This document shows, piece by piece, positions 18,427 to 27,239 of a stretch of 64,000 bases of DNA (the stretch's first letter is position 1; each line of letters starts with the position of its first letter). Location: positions 62,001 to 126,000 of the forward strand of contig NZ_BJUB01000002.1 of assembly GCF_007989805.1 (NCBI RefSeq). The letters run 5' to 3'. A program made the translations under genes and the position numbers. This stretch comes from Cellulomonas xylanilytica (GTDB lineage: Bacteria > Actinomycetota > Actinomycetes > Actinomycetales > Cellulomonadaceae). The notes below the pieces were generated by a model. It was not told where the DNA came from and searched no databases. It worked only from the letters and a program-made list of their open reading frames with translations.

Positions 18427-19071
18427 TCACTCGAGCCGGTCGGCCCGCCACAGCGAGGCGGCGTGCTCGAGCTCCTCCGCCGTGCGGACCAGGGAGGCGG
18501 CGCCGCGGGTGAGCCGCTGCGCCCCGGACGGGTCGACGTCGTCCAGGTGGTCGGCGTCGAACGCCGCACCCGTCGCCAGGACCCGGCTGAAGGCGGCCGC
18601 GCGCTCCAGGGCGACGTCGAGGTCACCCGTGTAGACGCCGGACAGCACCGCGTCGGCCACCGCCCGGACGTCCGCCGGCCCTGGGGCGTCGGCCACGCCG
18701 GCGACGACGTCGTGCACCGGGGCGGCGGCGACGCCGAGGCGGTACCGGTCGGCGACGGTCGCGGGGTCCCGCCGGACCCACTCCCGCAGCACGTAGAGCC
18801 GCCACAGCGCACCGGGCAGGCTGTCCGCCGGGCTGTCGGACCACAGGGCGGCGACGACGTCGAGACCTTCCCGCTCGACGAGGGACACGAGCCGGTCGAC
18901 GACCTCGGGATCGGTGTTGGCGCGGCCCTGGTGCACGAGCGCCGCCGCGGTCGTGTGCGCCGCCTCGTTGCGCAGCGCGGGGTCGTAGCCGCCGGGCAGC
19001 TCGTCGGCCTGGGCGGGGTCGAGCATGGCGGGCCGACGGGGCCGCTTCGCTCCACCACCGGTGCCGTCCAT
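18427..19071 (-). CDS. Conserved hypothetical protein, helical
   Basis: A predicted 214-residue soluble protein with no signal peptide or membrane segment. It is Ala/Asp/Val-rich and mostly helical, with repeated V-ADAVL and LE-AAAF helices. A distinctive stretch is LPGALWRLYVLREWVRRDPATVADRYRLG around residues 85-115. I do not recognise the family. The body resembles actinobacterial helical proteins of unknown function. The start could instead be the ATG 15 codons later (MLDPAQADELPGG). Divergent from the sugar transporter at 19204. Confidence 0.68.
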   Translation of the reverse strand: MDGTGGGAKRPRRPAMLDPAQADELPGGYDPALRNEAAHTTAAALVHQGRANTDPEVVDRLVSLVEREGLDVVAALWSDSPADSLPGALWRLYVLREWVRRDPATVADRYRLGVAAAPVHDVVAGVADAPGPADVRAVADAVLSGVYTGDLDVALERAAAFSRVLATGAAFDADHLDDVDPSGAQRLTRGAASLVRTAEELEHAASLWRADRLE

Positions 19072-19203
19072 CGGACGATCTTGCCTCCCCGCACCCCCGG
19101 CTGCCAGCAGGCACGCCTCCGACGTGCACAGTCACGCCGTGAGGGCCAAGGTGGGGATGATCGCCCCGGGAGCGGCTCGGGCGTCTCATGGAGGAGCAAC
19201 ACC

Positions 19204-20691
19204 ATGTCCGACGCGTCACGGTCGCCGCAGGGGGCGGCAGGGGGGTCGGCGGTCCCGCCGAGCCCCTACAAGAACAAGGCCATCGGCCTGGCGATCGCCG
19301 CCGCCGTCGGTGGCTTCCTGTTCGGTTTCGACAGCTCGGTCATCAACGGGGCGGTCAACGCGATCGAGGACGAGTTCGAGATCAACCCCGCCGTGACCGG
19401 CCTCGTCGTCGCCATCGCCCTGCTGGGCTGCGCGTTCGGCGCCTGGCTCGGCGGCAAGCTCGCGGACCGCTGGGGCCGCACCCGCGTGATGTTCCTCGGC
19501 GCGGTGCTGTTCTTCGTGTCCTCGATCCTGTCCGGCATCGCCTGGAGCGCGTGGGACCTGGTCCTGTGGCGCGTCATGGCGGGCATCGGCATCGGCATCG
19601 CGTCGGTGATCGCGCCCGCGTACATCGCGGAGATCGCGCCGGCGGCCATGCGCGGCCGGCTGGGGTCCCTCCAGCAGCTCGCCATCACGCTCGGTATCTT
19701 CGCCGCGCTCCTGTCGGACCAGCTGCTGGCCACGTCGGCGGGCGGTGCGGCCGAGGACCTGTGGCTCGGCCTCGAGGCGTGGCGCTGGATGTTCATCGTC
19801 GCGGTGATCCCGGCGGCCGTGTACGGCATCCTCGCGCTGCAGATACCCGAGTCACCCCGCTTCCTCATCGCGACCGGCAGGCGCGAGGAGGGCAAGGCGG
19901 TGCTCGCCACGACGCTGCCCGAGGGCGACGACGTCGAGGCGCACGTCGTGATGATCGAGCACACCATCGCGACCGACAAGAAGCTCGAGTCGCAGGCGAG
20001 CCTCAAGGGTCCGCGGTTCGGCCTGCTGCCGGTGGTGTGGGTCGGCATCCTGCTGTCCGTGTTCCAGCAGTTCGTCGGGATCAACGTGATCTTCTACTAC
20101 TCGACGACGCTGTGGCAGGCCGTCGGGTTCGAGGAGAGCCAGTCGTTCATGATCTCGACGATCACGTCGATCACGAACGTGCTGGTGACGTTCATCGCGA
20201 TCGCGCTCATCGACAAGGTCGGCCGCCGTCCCCTCCTGCTCACCGGCTCGTTCGGCATGGCGGTGACCCTCGGCATCATGGCGCTCGCGTTCACGCAGTC
20301 GACGGGCACGGGCGACGAGCTGACCCTCGACGGCTCGTGGGGCGTCATCGCGCTGATCTCGGCCAACCTGTTCGTGGTCTTCTTCGGTGCGACCTGGGGC
20401 CCGCTCGTCTGGGTGCTCCTGGGCGAGATGTTCCCCAACCGCATCCGCGCGGCCGCGCTCGGTGTGGCGGCGGCGGCGCAGTGGATCGCCAACTTCCTCA
20501 TCACGGTGTCGTTCCCGCCGCTGCTGGACACCTTCGGCGCGTCGATCCCCTACCTGATGTACGCGATCTTCGCGACGCTGTCCTTCTTCTTCACGCTCTG
20601 GAAGGTGCCCGAGACCAAGGGCATCGAGCTGGAGGACATGGAGGGCGTCAAGGTGGACCGCACCCGTCGCGGGGCGTCGTCGGCCACCTGA
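19204..20691 (+). CDS. Sugar porter, MFS superfamily
   Basis: A 495-residue, twelve-helix transporter of the sugar porter family. Signature motifs are GGFLFGFDSSVINGA in helix 1, GGKLADRWGRTR (loop 2-3 R-x-G-R-R type), PAYIAEIAPAAMRGRLGSLQQ, IPESPRFLIATGR after helix 6, QQFVGINVIFYYSTTLWQ in helix 7, and VPETKGIELEDME at the end. It probably imports a hexose or pentose by proton symport. Start ATG 19204 follows GGAGGAG. A 15-bp terminator hairpin follows at 20702-20736, so it looks monocistronic. Confidence 0.94.
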   Translation: MSDASRSPQGAAGGSAVPPSPYKNKAIGLAIAAAVGGFLFGFDSSVINGAVNAIEDEFEINPAVTGLVVAIALLGCAFGAWLGGKLADRWGRTRVMFLGAVLFFVSSILSGIAWSAWDLVLWRVMAGIGIGIASVIAPAYIAEIAPAAMRGRLGSLQQLAITLGIFAALLSDQLLATSAGGAAEDLWLGLEAWRWMFIVAVIPAAVYGILALQIPESPRFLIATGRREEGKAVLATTLPEGDDVEAHVVMIEHTIATDKKLESQASLKGPRFGLLPVVWVGILLSVFQQFVGINVIFYYSTTLWQAVGFEESQSFMISTITSITNVLVTFIAIALIDKVGRRPLLLTGSFGMAVTLGIMALAFTQSTGTGDELTLDGSWGVIALISANLFVVFFGATWGPLVWVLLGEMFPNRIRAAALGVAAAAQWIANFLITVSFPPLLDTFGASIPYLMYAIFATLSFFFTLWKVPETKGIELEDMEGVKVDRTRRGASSAT

Positions 20692-20701
20692 GACGACCGA
20701 C

Positions 20702-20736
20702 GACGCGGCCGGGCCCCCCGTGGGCCCGGCCGCGTC
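20702..20736 (+). terminator. Terminator of the sugar porter gene
   Basis: Perfect 15-bp stem (20702-20716 with 20722-20736), loop of five bases, ten bases after the stop codon. Confidence 0.8.
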
Positions 20737-20766
20737 GCTGTGCGAGGGAATAGACGTCGCACTCAG

Positions 20767-20807
20767 TTGCTTGAAGCAAGCGTTGGACGTATGGTTGCCG
20801 CAAGCAA
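20767..20807 (+). promoter_or_regulatory. MarR promoter with two operator sites (TTGC-N5-GCAA)
   Basis: Two copies of TTGC-N5-GCAA lie at 20767-20779 and 20795-20807, 28 bases apart start to start. A plausible promoter is embedded: TTGCTT (20767-20772) as -35, a 17-base spacer, and TATGGT (20790-20795) as -10. One site covers the -35 and the other lies right after the -10. This is the expected arrangement for autorepression by the MarR protein encoded next. Confidence 0.65.
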
Positions 20808-20821
20808 CAAAGAGGAGCCGC

Positions 20822-21301
20822 ATGTCGCACGTCCATCCCGAGACGCCCCCGCAGGCACTGCTGCGGTCGGTCCAGGCATTCAGCCGCACGCTGCGCGAGT
20901 CGTCCCTGGAGGTTGCCCGACAGATCGGGTGCACCAAGGGCGCCCTCGCGATCGTCCGGATCCTGCAGCGCCGCGGCACCCTCCAGGTCAGCGACATCGC
21001 CCACGCCCTGCGCGTGGACATCTCGGTGGCCAGCCGCCAGGTCAGCCAGCTCGTCGACGACGGCCTGGTCGAGCGGGCGGTCGACGACGAGGACCGCCGC
21101 GTCCGCACGATCCGCCTCTCCCCCGCCGGCCGCTCCCTGGCCGTCGAGATCGCCGACGCCCTGGACCGGCGCGCGCACGAGGTGTTCGCCGGCTGGACCG
21201 CCGACGAGCTCCGCGACGCCACCGCGACCCTCGACCGGCTCACCACCACGCTCGCCCGGCTCGCCCCCGAGCCTGCCCACGACGTCCTCCAGCCCGCCTG
21301 A
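20822..21301 (+). CDS. MarR-family transcriptional regulator (first gene of efflux pair)
   Basis: A 159-residue winged-helix regulator. The wing-HTH core is GTLQVSDIAHALRVDISVASRQVSQLVDDGLVERAVDDEDRRVRTIRLSPAG (split here into its helix 2-3 and wing parts), flanked by dimerisation helices. It lies 32 bases upstream of a DHA2 efflux gene, so it most likely represses the operon and releases it on drug binding. The ATG follows GAGGAG. Two identical-type inverted repeats sit at its own promoter, supporting autoregulation. Confidence 0.9.
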   Translation: MSHVHPETPPQALLRSVQAFSRTLRESSLEVARQIGCTKGALAIVRILQRRGTLQVSDIAHALRVDISVASRQVSQLVDDGLVERAVDDEDRRVRTIRLSPAGRSLAVEIADALDRRAHEVFAGWTADELRDATATLDRLTTTLARLAPEPAHDVLQPA

Positions 21302-21333
21302 TCCCCCCAGCCAGCACCACCGAGAGCGAGACC

Positions 21334-23019
21334 ATGACCAGCGCCACCCCCGAACCCACCAGCACCGCGGAGAGCTCAGTCCAGAGCCCCGCGCCCAAGA
21401 TGACCCACCGCGAGGTGCTCGAGGCCCTGTCCGGCATCCTCCTCGGGATGTTCGTCTCGATCCTCGCGACGAGCGTCGTCTCCTCGTCGCTGCCGCGGAT
21501 CATCTCCGACCTCGGCGGCACGCAGTCCGCCTTCACCTGGGTGGTCACCGCCACCCTGCTCACCACGACCATCTCGACGCCCATCTGGGGCAAGCTGGCC
21601 GACCTGGTCGACCGCAAGCTGCTCATCCAGCTGGCGCTCGCCATCTCCGTGATCTCCTCGGCGCTCGCCGGGCTCTCGCACGGGACCGGCATGCTCATCG
21701 GCATGCGCGCCCTGCAGGGCATCGGCGCCGGTGGGCTCACCGCGCTGGGCACGGTCCTGATCGCCGACATCATCAGCCCTCGCGAGCGCGGCCGGTACAT
21801 GGGCCTCATGGGCGCCGTGATGGGCATCGGCATGGTCGGCGGGCCGCTGCTCGGCGGCGTCATCACCGACAGCGCCGGCTGGCGCTGGAACTTCTTCCTC
21901 GGCCTGCCGTTCGCGCTGGCCGCGATCATCGTGCTCCAGCGCACGCTGCACCTGCCCGCACGCGCTGCCCGCAAGGTGAAGATCGACTACGCCGGCGCCA
22001 CGCTCCTGTCGGTCAGCATCGCCACGCTCCTGCTCTGGATCACGTTCGCGGGAACCTCGTTCGACTGGGCCTCGTGGCAGACGGCCGCCATGGTCGGTGG
22101 CTCCCTGCTGACGCTCGCGGCCGCGATCTGGGTGGAGTCCCGCGCGAGCGAGCCGATCATCCCGCTGCACCTGTTCAAGAACCGCACGCTGGTGCTGTCC
22201 GTCGTCGCCAGCATCGCCGTGGGCGTCGCCCTGTTCGGCACCTCGGTGTTCCTCAGCCAGTACATGCAGCTGGCCCGCGGCAAGACCCCGACGCAGTCCG
22301 GCCTGCTGACCATCCCGATGATCGTCGGCCTGCTCGTCTCGTCGACGGTCTCCGGGCAGATCATCAGCCGCACCGGCCGGTACAAGAAGTTCATGGTCGC
22401 CGGTGCCGTCCTGCTCACCGCGGGGCTCGGGCTCATGGGCACCATCCACTTCGACACGTCGTTCACGCTGGTCGGCCTCTACCTGGTGGTCATCGGCGCC
22501 GGCGTCGGGATGCTCATGCAGAACCTCGTGCTCGCCGTGCAGAACACCCTGGACGTCCGCGAGATCGGGTCGGGGACGTCGACCGTGGCGTTCTTCCGGA
22601 CGCTCGGCGGTGCGCTCGGCGTGTCCGCGCTGGGCGTCGTGCTCTCGCACCGGGTCACCGACCTGATGGTCCGCGGGCTCACCGCGATCGGCATCGACCC
22701 GTCCGCCATGGGCTCCGACGGAGCGATCCCGGACCTGTCCACGCTCCCGGAGAACGTGCGGATCGTCGTCGAGCAGTCGTTCGGCAACGCCATCGCGGAC
22801 CTGTTCCTGGTGGCCGCGCCCATCGCGCTCATCTCGCTGATCGCGGTCCTCTTCCTCAAGGAGGTCCCGCTGGGCACCCGCTCGGGCATCGAGCAGCTGC
22901 TGGAGCAGGAGGGCGAGGCGCTCGCCCCGGCCACCGCCGAGGCATCCGCCGAGGTCCAGCCCGAGCGTGCCGAGCTCGACGCGCTGGAGGCGGAGCAGAA
23001 GACCGCACCCCGCCGCTGA
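21334..23019 (+). CDS. DHA2-family multidrug efflux MFS transporter (14 helices)
   Basis: A 561-residue proton-driven exporter of the DHA2 (EmrB/QacA) group. It has about 14 helices and the motifs FTWVVTATLLTTTISTPIWGKLADL (motif A region), RALQGIGAGGLTALGTVLIAD, and GVGGPLLGG-like GMVGGPLLGGVITD (motif C). A ~75-residue hydrophilic C-terminal tail is Glu/Ala-rich. It lies 32 bases after the MarR gene in the same unit. The substrates cannot be deduced. A 17-bp terminator hairpin follows. Confidence 0.93.
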   Translation: MTSATPEPTSTAESSVQSPAPKMTHREVLEALSGILLGMFVSILATSVVSSSLPRIISDLGGTQSAFTWVVTATLLTTTISTPIWGKLADLVDRKLLIQLALAISVISSALAGLSHGTGMLIGMRALQGIGAGGLTALGTVLIADIISPRERGRYMGLMGAVMGIGMVGGPLLGGVITDSAGWRWNFFLGLPFALAAIIVLQRTLHLPARAARKVKIDYAGATLLSVSIATLLLWITFAGTSFDWASWQTAAMVGGSLLTLAAAIWVESRASEPIIPLHLFKNRTLVLSVVASIAVGVALFGTSVFLSQYMQLARGKTPTQSGLLTIPMIVGLLVSSTVSGQIISRTGRYKKFMVAGAVLLTAGLGLMGTIHFDTSFTLVGLYLVVIGAGVGMLMQNLVLAVQNTLDVREIGSGTSTVAFFRTLGGALGVSALGVVLSHRVTDLMVRGLTAIGIDPSAMGSDGAIPDLSTLPENVRIVVEQSFGNAIADLFLVAAPIALISLIAVLFLKEVPLGTRSGIEQLLEQEGEALAPATAEASAEVQPERAELDALEAEQKTAPRR

Positions 23020-23032
23020 CCTGACACAGCGC

Positions 23033-23071
23033 GACGGCGCCGCCCGGTCCCTCCGACCGGGCGGCGCCGTC
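23033..23071. terminator. Long bidirectional terminator between efflux and second MarR genes
   Basis: Perfect 17-bp stem (23033-23049 with 23055-23071) and a five-base loop, between two convergent genes. Confidence 0.82.
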
Positions 23072-23089
23072 GTGCTCGGGGAACGGGCG

Positions 23090-23539
23090 TCAGTGCGCCC
23101 GTCGGGCCGCCGCGAGGTCGGTGTTGAGCCGGCCGAGCTGCGTGGCCAGGCCCTCGATGTCGGCCTCGCTCCACGCGGTCAGCGCCTGGCGCAGGAACGC
23201 CCGCCGCGCCTGCTGGGCCGCCTCGAAGCGGCGCAGGCCCTCGTCGGTCAGCTCGAGGAGCTGGCCCCGGTAGTCGTCGGGGTCGGGCCGTCGCGACACG
23301 AGCCCGAGCGTGCCCAGCCGGGCGAGCTGGCGCGACATCGTGCCCCGCCCGACGCCGATGGTGGCGGCCAGGTCGCTCGCCCGCACGCCCGGTGAGGCGG
23401 CGATGAGCGCGAGCAGCGAGTAGGCGGCGGGCTCGAGGTCGGGGTGCACGTCCCGCGAGATCGATGCCGAGGAGGCCTGCGCGCGTCGCAGGAGGAGCCC
23501 GAGCTCGCGCTCGAGCTGGCGGAACTGTTCGTCGACCAC
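23090..23539 (-). CDS. MarR-family transcriptional regulator (second)
   Basis: A ~149-residue winged-helix regulator, typical MarR length. The core is ASPGVRASDLAATIGVGRGTMSRQLARLGTLGLVSRR, then a wing with PDPDDYRGQLLELTDEG, flanked by coiled dimerisation helices. I chose GTG 23539 because AGGA lies seven bases upstream. An ATG at 23578 and a GTG at 23584 are in frame and would add 13-15 residues. It is convergent with the efflux gene, so its target is probably elsewhere. Confidence 0.85.
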   Translation of the reverse strand: MVDEQFRQLERELGLLLRRAQASSASISRDVHPDLEPAAYSLLALIAASPGVRASDLAATIGVGRGTMSRQLARLGTLGLVSRRPDPDDYRGQLLELTDEGLRRFEAAQQARRAFLRQALTAWSEADIEGLATQLGRLNTDLAAARRAH

Positions 23540-23648
23540 GGTCACATCCTGACGGGACCCCTGCGCAAATCGCGGCATCGCCACCCGAGCAGAGGGAAGC
23601 GTTTCAGCAGATCACCGCGCGGAACAGGTGTCAACACCCGGGTGCCGC

Positions 23649-24431
23649 TCAGCGCGACCAGGTGGACCGCTGACGGGCGACGTGCGCGATCGCCATGATG
23701 CGGGCCGGGTCGAGCCGGACCGGCATCGCGCGGAACACCGTCTGCACGTCCTGGCGGGCGATGGCGAACGCGTCGTGCTGCGGCTGGACGGTGCGCACCT
23801 CGAGGTCGCCGTGCACCACGACGACGCCCCGCACCGTGATCGCCGCGCACGCGGCCGCCAGCAGGGCGCCCTGCACGCGGGTGGCCTCGAGCCGCGCGTC
23901 GCGCAGGTAGGACATGGACCGCCCGTCGACGGCGAGGGTGCGGCCCTCGACGACGATGCGCTGGCCGGGGTGGCGCCGCTCGGCGACCGTGAAGATCCCC
24001 GCGGGACCGATGAGCAGGTGCTCGACCAGGCTCCCCTGCCGGCCGAGCGGCACGTCGTGGACCACCTGCCAGCCCTCGTCGCCCATCCGCTCGAGCCGGG
24101 TCCGCACGGAGCTGCCGCGCTCGCCCCGGATCGCGGCGACGTTCACCGAGTCCCAGTCGTCCCCGCCGAGCCACGCCTGCAGCGCTTCCTCGTCGACGGG
24201 GTCGAGGGCGCCGACGCCGGGCGCCGGCAGGGCCATGGCGAGCTCGGCGACGTCGGCGCGCAGGTAGGCCTGCGCGGCCCGGCGCAGGCCGGCCTCGTGC
24301 GCGGGGTCGTCGACGACGACCTCACCGGACTGCAGGTCGACCGAGCCGACGCGGGCACCGCTCTCCTGCGTGACATAGAGGCGGTCGGCGCCGTAGCGCC
24401 TCCACCGCCGCACCGTCAGGACGTCTTCCAC
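23649..24431 (-). CDS. NERD-like (nuclease-related domain) protein, degenerate active site
   Basis: A ~260-residue soluble protein. The C-terminal half (about 140-235) is recognisable as NERD by GWQVVHDVPLGRQGSLVEHLLIGPAGIFTV. Canonical NERD has I-D-H-L followed by an E-x-K; here these read V-E-H-L and A-E-R, so catalytic nuclease residues look lost. The N-terminal half has alternating strands with no family I recognise. The GTG start at 24431 lies only 7 bases after a GCCGATAA element, implying leaderless translation from a sigma-28-type promoter. Its role is unknown. Confidence 0.7.
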   Translation of the reverse strand: MEDVLTVRRWRRYGADRLYVTQESGARVGSVDLQSGEVVVDDPAHEAGLRRAAQAYLRADVAELAMALPAPGVGALDPVDEEALQAWLGGDDWDSVNVAAIRGERGSSVRTRLERMGDEGWQVVHDVPLGRQGSLVEHLLIGPAGIFTVAERRHPGQRIVVEGRTLAVDGRSMSYLRDARLEATRVQGALLAAACAAITVRGVVVVHGDLEVRTVQPQHDAFAIARQDVQTVFRAMPVRLDPARIMAIAHVARQRSTWSR

Positions 24432-24438
24432 GTGAGCA

Positions 24439-24466
24439 TTATCGGCACTCGCGGCGGCTGACTTCA
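24439..24466 (-). promoter_or_regulatory. Sigma-28/WhiG-like promoter before the NERD gene
   Basis: Read on the minus strand: TGAA (24466-24463), 16-base spacer, GCCGATAA (24446-24439). The -10 is a perfect FliA/WhiG consensus. The -35 and spacing are slightly off compared with the promoter at 27240. The expected transcription start falls at or next to the GTG start codon. Confidence 0.5.
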
Positions 24467-24487
24467 CACGTGTCGACCATCTGGACG

Positions 24488-24913
24488 TCACACGTCCGGG
24501 GTGTCCGCCCCGGCGCGCCGCGGCTCGAAGCGCAGGCTCACCGAGTTCATGCAGAACCGGTCGCCCGTGGGGGTCTGCGGGGCGTCGTCGAACACGTGCC
24601 CGAGGTGCGACCCGCACCGCGCGCAGCGCACCTCGGTGCGGACCATGCCGAGGCTGCGGTCGGTGATCAGCTCCACGCGGTCGCCGGCGAGGGGCGAGAA
24701 GAAGCTGGGCCAGCCGCAGTGCGAGTCGAACTTGGTGTCGGAGCGGAACAGCTCGTTGTCGCACGCGCGACAGCGGTAGACGCCCTCGCGCTTCTCGTCC
24801 AGCAGCTCGCCCGTCCACGCGCGCTCGGTCCCCGCGCGGCGGAGCACCGCGAACTCCTGCGGCTCCAGCTCCAGGGCCCACTGCTCGTCGGTCTTGGACA
24901 CGTCGTACGTCAT
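24488..24913 (-). CDS. msrB: Peptide-methionine (R)-S-oxide reductase
   Basis: A 141-residue MsrB repairing Met-R-sulfoxide in oxidised proteins. Two CxxC zinc pairs are present: YRCRACDNELF and VRCARCGSHLGHVFDD. The catalytic Cys is in the closing DRFCMNSVSLRF, and the structural SHCGWPSFF segment is typical. Start ATG at 24913 follows an excellent GGAGG. It appears monocistronic and reads away from the GGDEF-EAL gene. Confidence 0.95.
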   Translation of the reverse strand: MTYDVSKTDEQWALELEPQEFAVLRRAGTERAWTGELLDEKREGVYRCRACDNELFRSDTKFDSHCGWPSFFSPLAGDRVELITDRSLGMVRTEVRCARCGSHLGHVFDDAPQTPTGDRFCMNSVSLRFEPRRAGADTPDV

Positions 24914-25099
24914 CTGGTCCTCCTGGGACGGGTCGGCGTCGTGGTGACGACCGGTGCAACCGTGGCGTGTCCCGGGACGTTCCCGACGCGCCGGGACGAC
25001 GCTCTGACCTGGCGTGTCGCTGTGCAGCACAAGTTCCGCATACTCTCGGCACAGCACGGCCCCCTCCGAGCCGCGCTCGCCCCAGCTCGTGAGGTCCAC

Positions 25100-27223
25100 G
25101 TGCCAAGAGCCGTCCGCCGCCGCTGGCCGCTGACACGGTCGTTCGCGGTCATCAGCAGCATCGCCATGGTCGTGCTCGGGTGCGCGCTCGTCTGGGTCAC
25201 GTGGAGCGTGATGAGCCAGCAGTCGGTGCGCGACGGGATCGCGACCGCCGAGACCGTCACGGCGTACGCCACGCGCACCGTCCCGACCGACTCCTTCGTC
25301 CCCCCGGACAACCTCGACCAGGCCCAGAAGGACGCCGTCGAGGCCGCGACCTCCGGGTTCGGTGACCGGCTGGTCGAGCTGCGGCTGTGGGCCCTGGACG
25401 GCTCGCTCATCTACAGCTCGGCGGAGCACACCGAGACCGGCTTCCCCGACGGCGACCGGCTCGACCTCGTCACCGCCGGCGGCAGCCCGAGCGCCCGCGT
25501 GATCACGGACGTGCGCGGCGCGGGTGCCGGCTCCGGCGGCGGGACCGAGCTGTCCGTCCTCGACGTCTACGTGCCCGTGCGGGCCGACGAGGTGGCCGAC
25601 CCCGACCCGGCACGCGGCTCGAGCGTGATCGGGGCCGCCGAGGTGATGCTCGACCACCGGGCGGCAGGCGCCGCGCTGGCCGAGGCGGTCCGGACGCTGG
25701 CCGTCGTCGTGACGCTCGGCCTGGTCGCGCTCTGGCTGGTGCTGTTCCGGACCGTGTGGACGGCGTCCCGCCGGCTGCAGGCCACCGCCCTCGAGAACGC
25801 CCGGCTCGCGCTCCTCGACTCGCTCACCGGGCTGCCCAACCGGCGGATGCTCGCCGAGCGGATGCGCCGCACCATCCTGGAGGCGGAGGAGACCGGCTCC
25901 CGGGTGGGGCTCATGCTCCTGGACATCGACCGGTTCAAGGACATCAACGACTCGCTCGGCCACGACCGCGGCGACGAGCTGCTGGAGCAGGTGGCGGAGC
26001 GGCTGCGCGGCGCGCTGCGGGACGACGACGTCGTCGCACGGCTGGGTGGCGACGAGTTCGCGATCCTGCTGCCCGACGTGCGCTCGGTCGCGAACGCCGA
26101 GCGGCTCGCCCGGCGCGTGCGCGGCCTGTTCGTGCCGCCGTTCATGCTTGGCGAGCTGCCCCTGCACGTCGACACGTCCGTCGGCGTCGCGTGCCTGCCC
26201 GACCACGCGAGCGACCCGTCGTCGCTCATGCGGACCGCGGACGTCGCGATGTACGCCGCCAAGCACCACCGCACCGGCGTCTCGGTCTACTCCGCGGACG
26301 AGGACGACTCGTCGCCCGCGCGCCTGGTCCTGCTGGGCGACCTGCACCGTGCCCTGACCCCGGCGCCGGGTGCCGCGCGCGAGCTGCGGATGCACTACCA
26401 GCCGAAGATCGAGCTGGCGACGGGCCGGACCGTCGGCCTCGAGGCCCTGATGCGCTGGGTGCACCCCACCCGCGGCGTGCTGCCGCCCACCACGTTCATC
26501 CCGCTGGCGGAGCAGTCCGGGCTCATCCACGACGTGACGCGGTACGCGCTGACCGAGTGCGTGACGCAGCTCGCCGCGTGGCGGGCCGAGGGCCGGGCGA
26601 CGCCCGTCGCGGTCAACCTGTCCGCGCACGACGTGACCACGCTCGCCGTCGTCGACCTCATCGAGTCGCTGCTCGAGGAGCACACCGTGCCGGCGGACCT
26701 GCTCGAGGTCGAGATCACGGAGACCGCGCTGGTCGCCGACCCGTCGCGCGTGGTGCCGGTCCTGGAGCGGCTCGGCGCGCTGGGCATCCGGGTGGCCATC
26801 GACGACTTCGGCATCGGGAACACCTCGATCTCCCAGCTGCGGGACCTGCCCGTGGACGAGCTGAAGATCGACCGGCTGTTCGTCTCCGACCTGGGGGCCG
26901 ACGGCCGCGAGGGGTCCGAGGTCGTCGTGCAGGCCATGGTCGACCTCGCGCACTCGTTCGACCTGCGGGTGGTCGCGGAGGGCGTGGAGGACGAGCCCAC
27001 CGCCGTCATCCTGCGCCGGCTCGGGGTCGACCAGGCGCAGGGCTACCTGTACTCCCAGGCCGTGCCCGCGCACGACCTGCGGCTCACCCCGTCCGTGCCG
27101 CGCCCGCGCCGGGACCGGGCCGGTGGTGGCCGGGGCGGTGTCGCGGTCGCACCGACGCGGCCGCCGTCGACACGCCACACGCGTCCGCCGAGGTCAGCGG
27201 GGACGGATGACACGAACGGGTGA
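25100..27223 (+). CDS. Membrane GGDEF-EAL protein (c-di-GMP cyclase/phosphodiesterase)
   Basis: A 707-residue protein. Two membrane helices (about 10-35 and 195-220) flank a ~160-residue extracellular sensor region without a recognisable fold. GGDEF (about 240-400) has the intact active site RLGGDEFAILL, preceded by SLGHDRGDELL. EAL (about 430-680) has LEALMRW, VNLSAHD, VEITET, IDDFGIGNTS, ELKIDRLFV and AEGVE, so both metal-binding and catalytic residues look complete. It could make or break c-di-GMP. Start GTG 25100 follows GAGG; it precedes the TasA-like cassette by 71 bases on the same strand. Confidence 0.92.
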   Translation: MPRAVRRRWPLTRSFAVISSIAMVVLGCALVWVTWSVMSQQSVRDGIATAETVTAYATRTVPTDSFVPPDNLDQAQKDAVEAATSGFGDRLVELRLWALDGSLIYSSAEHTETGFPDGDRLDLVTAGGSPSARVITDVRGAGAGSGGGTELSVLDVYVPVRADEVADPDPARGSSVIGAAEVMLDHRAAGAALAEAVRTLAVVVTLGLVALWLVLFRTVWTASRRLQATALENARLALLDSLTGLPNRRMLAERMRRTILEAEETGSRVGLMLLDIDRFKDINDSLGHDRGDELLEQVAERLRGALRDDDVVARLGGDEFAILLPDVRSVANAERLARRVRGLFVPPFMLGELPLHVDTSVGVACLPDHASDPSSLMRTADVAMYAAKHHRTGVSVYSADEDDSSPARLVLLGDLHRALTPAPGAARELRMHYQPKIELATGRTVGLEALMRWVHPTRGVLPPTTFIPLAEQSGLIHDVTRYALTECVTQLAAWRAEGRATPVAVNLSAHDVTTLAVVDLIESLLEEHTVPADLLEVEITETALVADPSRVVPVLERLGALGIRVAIDDFGIGNTSISQLRDLPVDELKIDRLFVSDLGADGREGSEVVVQAMVDLAHSFDLRVVAEGVEDEPTAVILRRLGVDQAQGYLYSQAVPAHDLRLTPSVPRPRRDRAGGGRGGVAVAPTRPPSTRHTRPPRSAGTDDTNG

Positions 27224-27239
27224 GTATCGTGCGTTCGGC

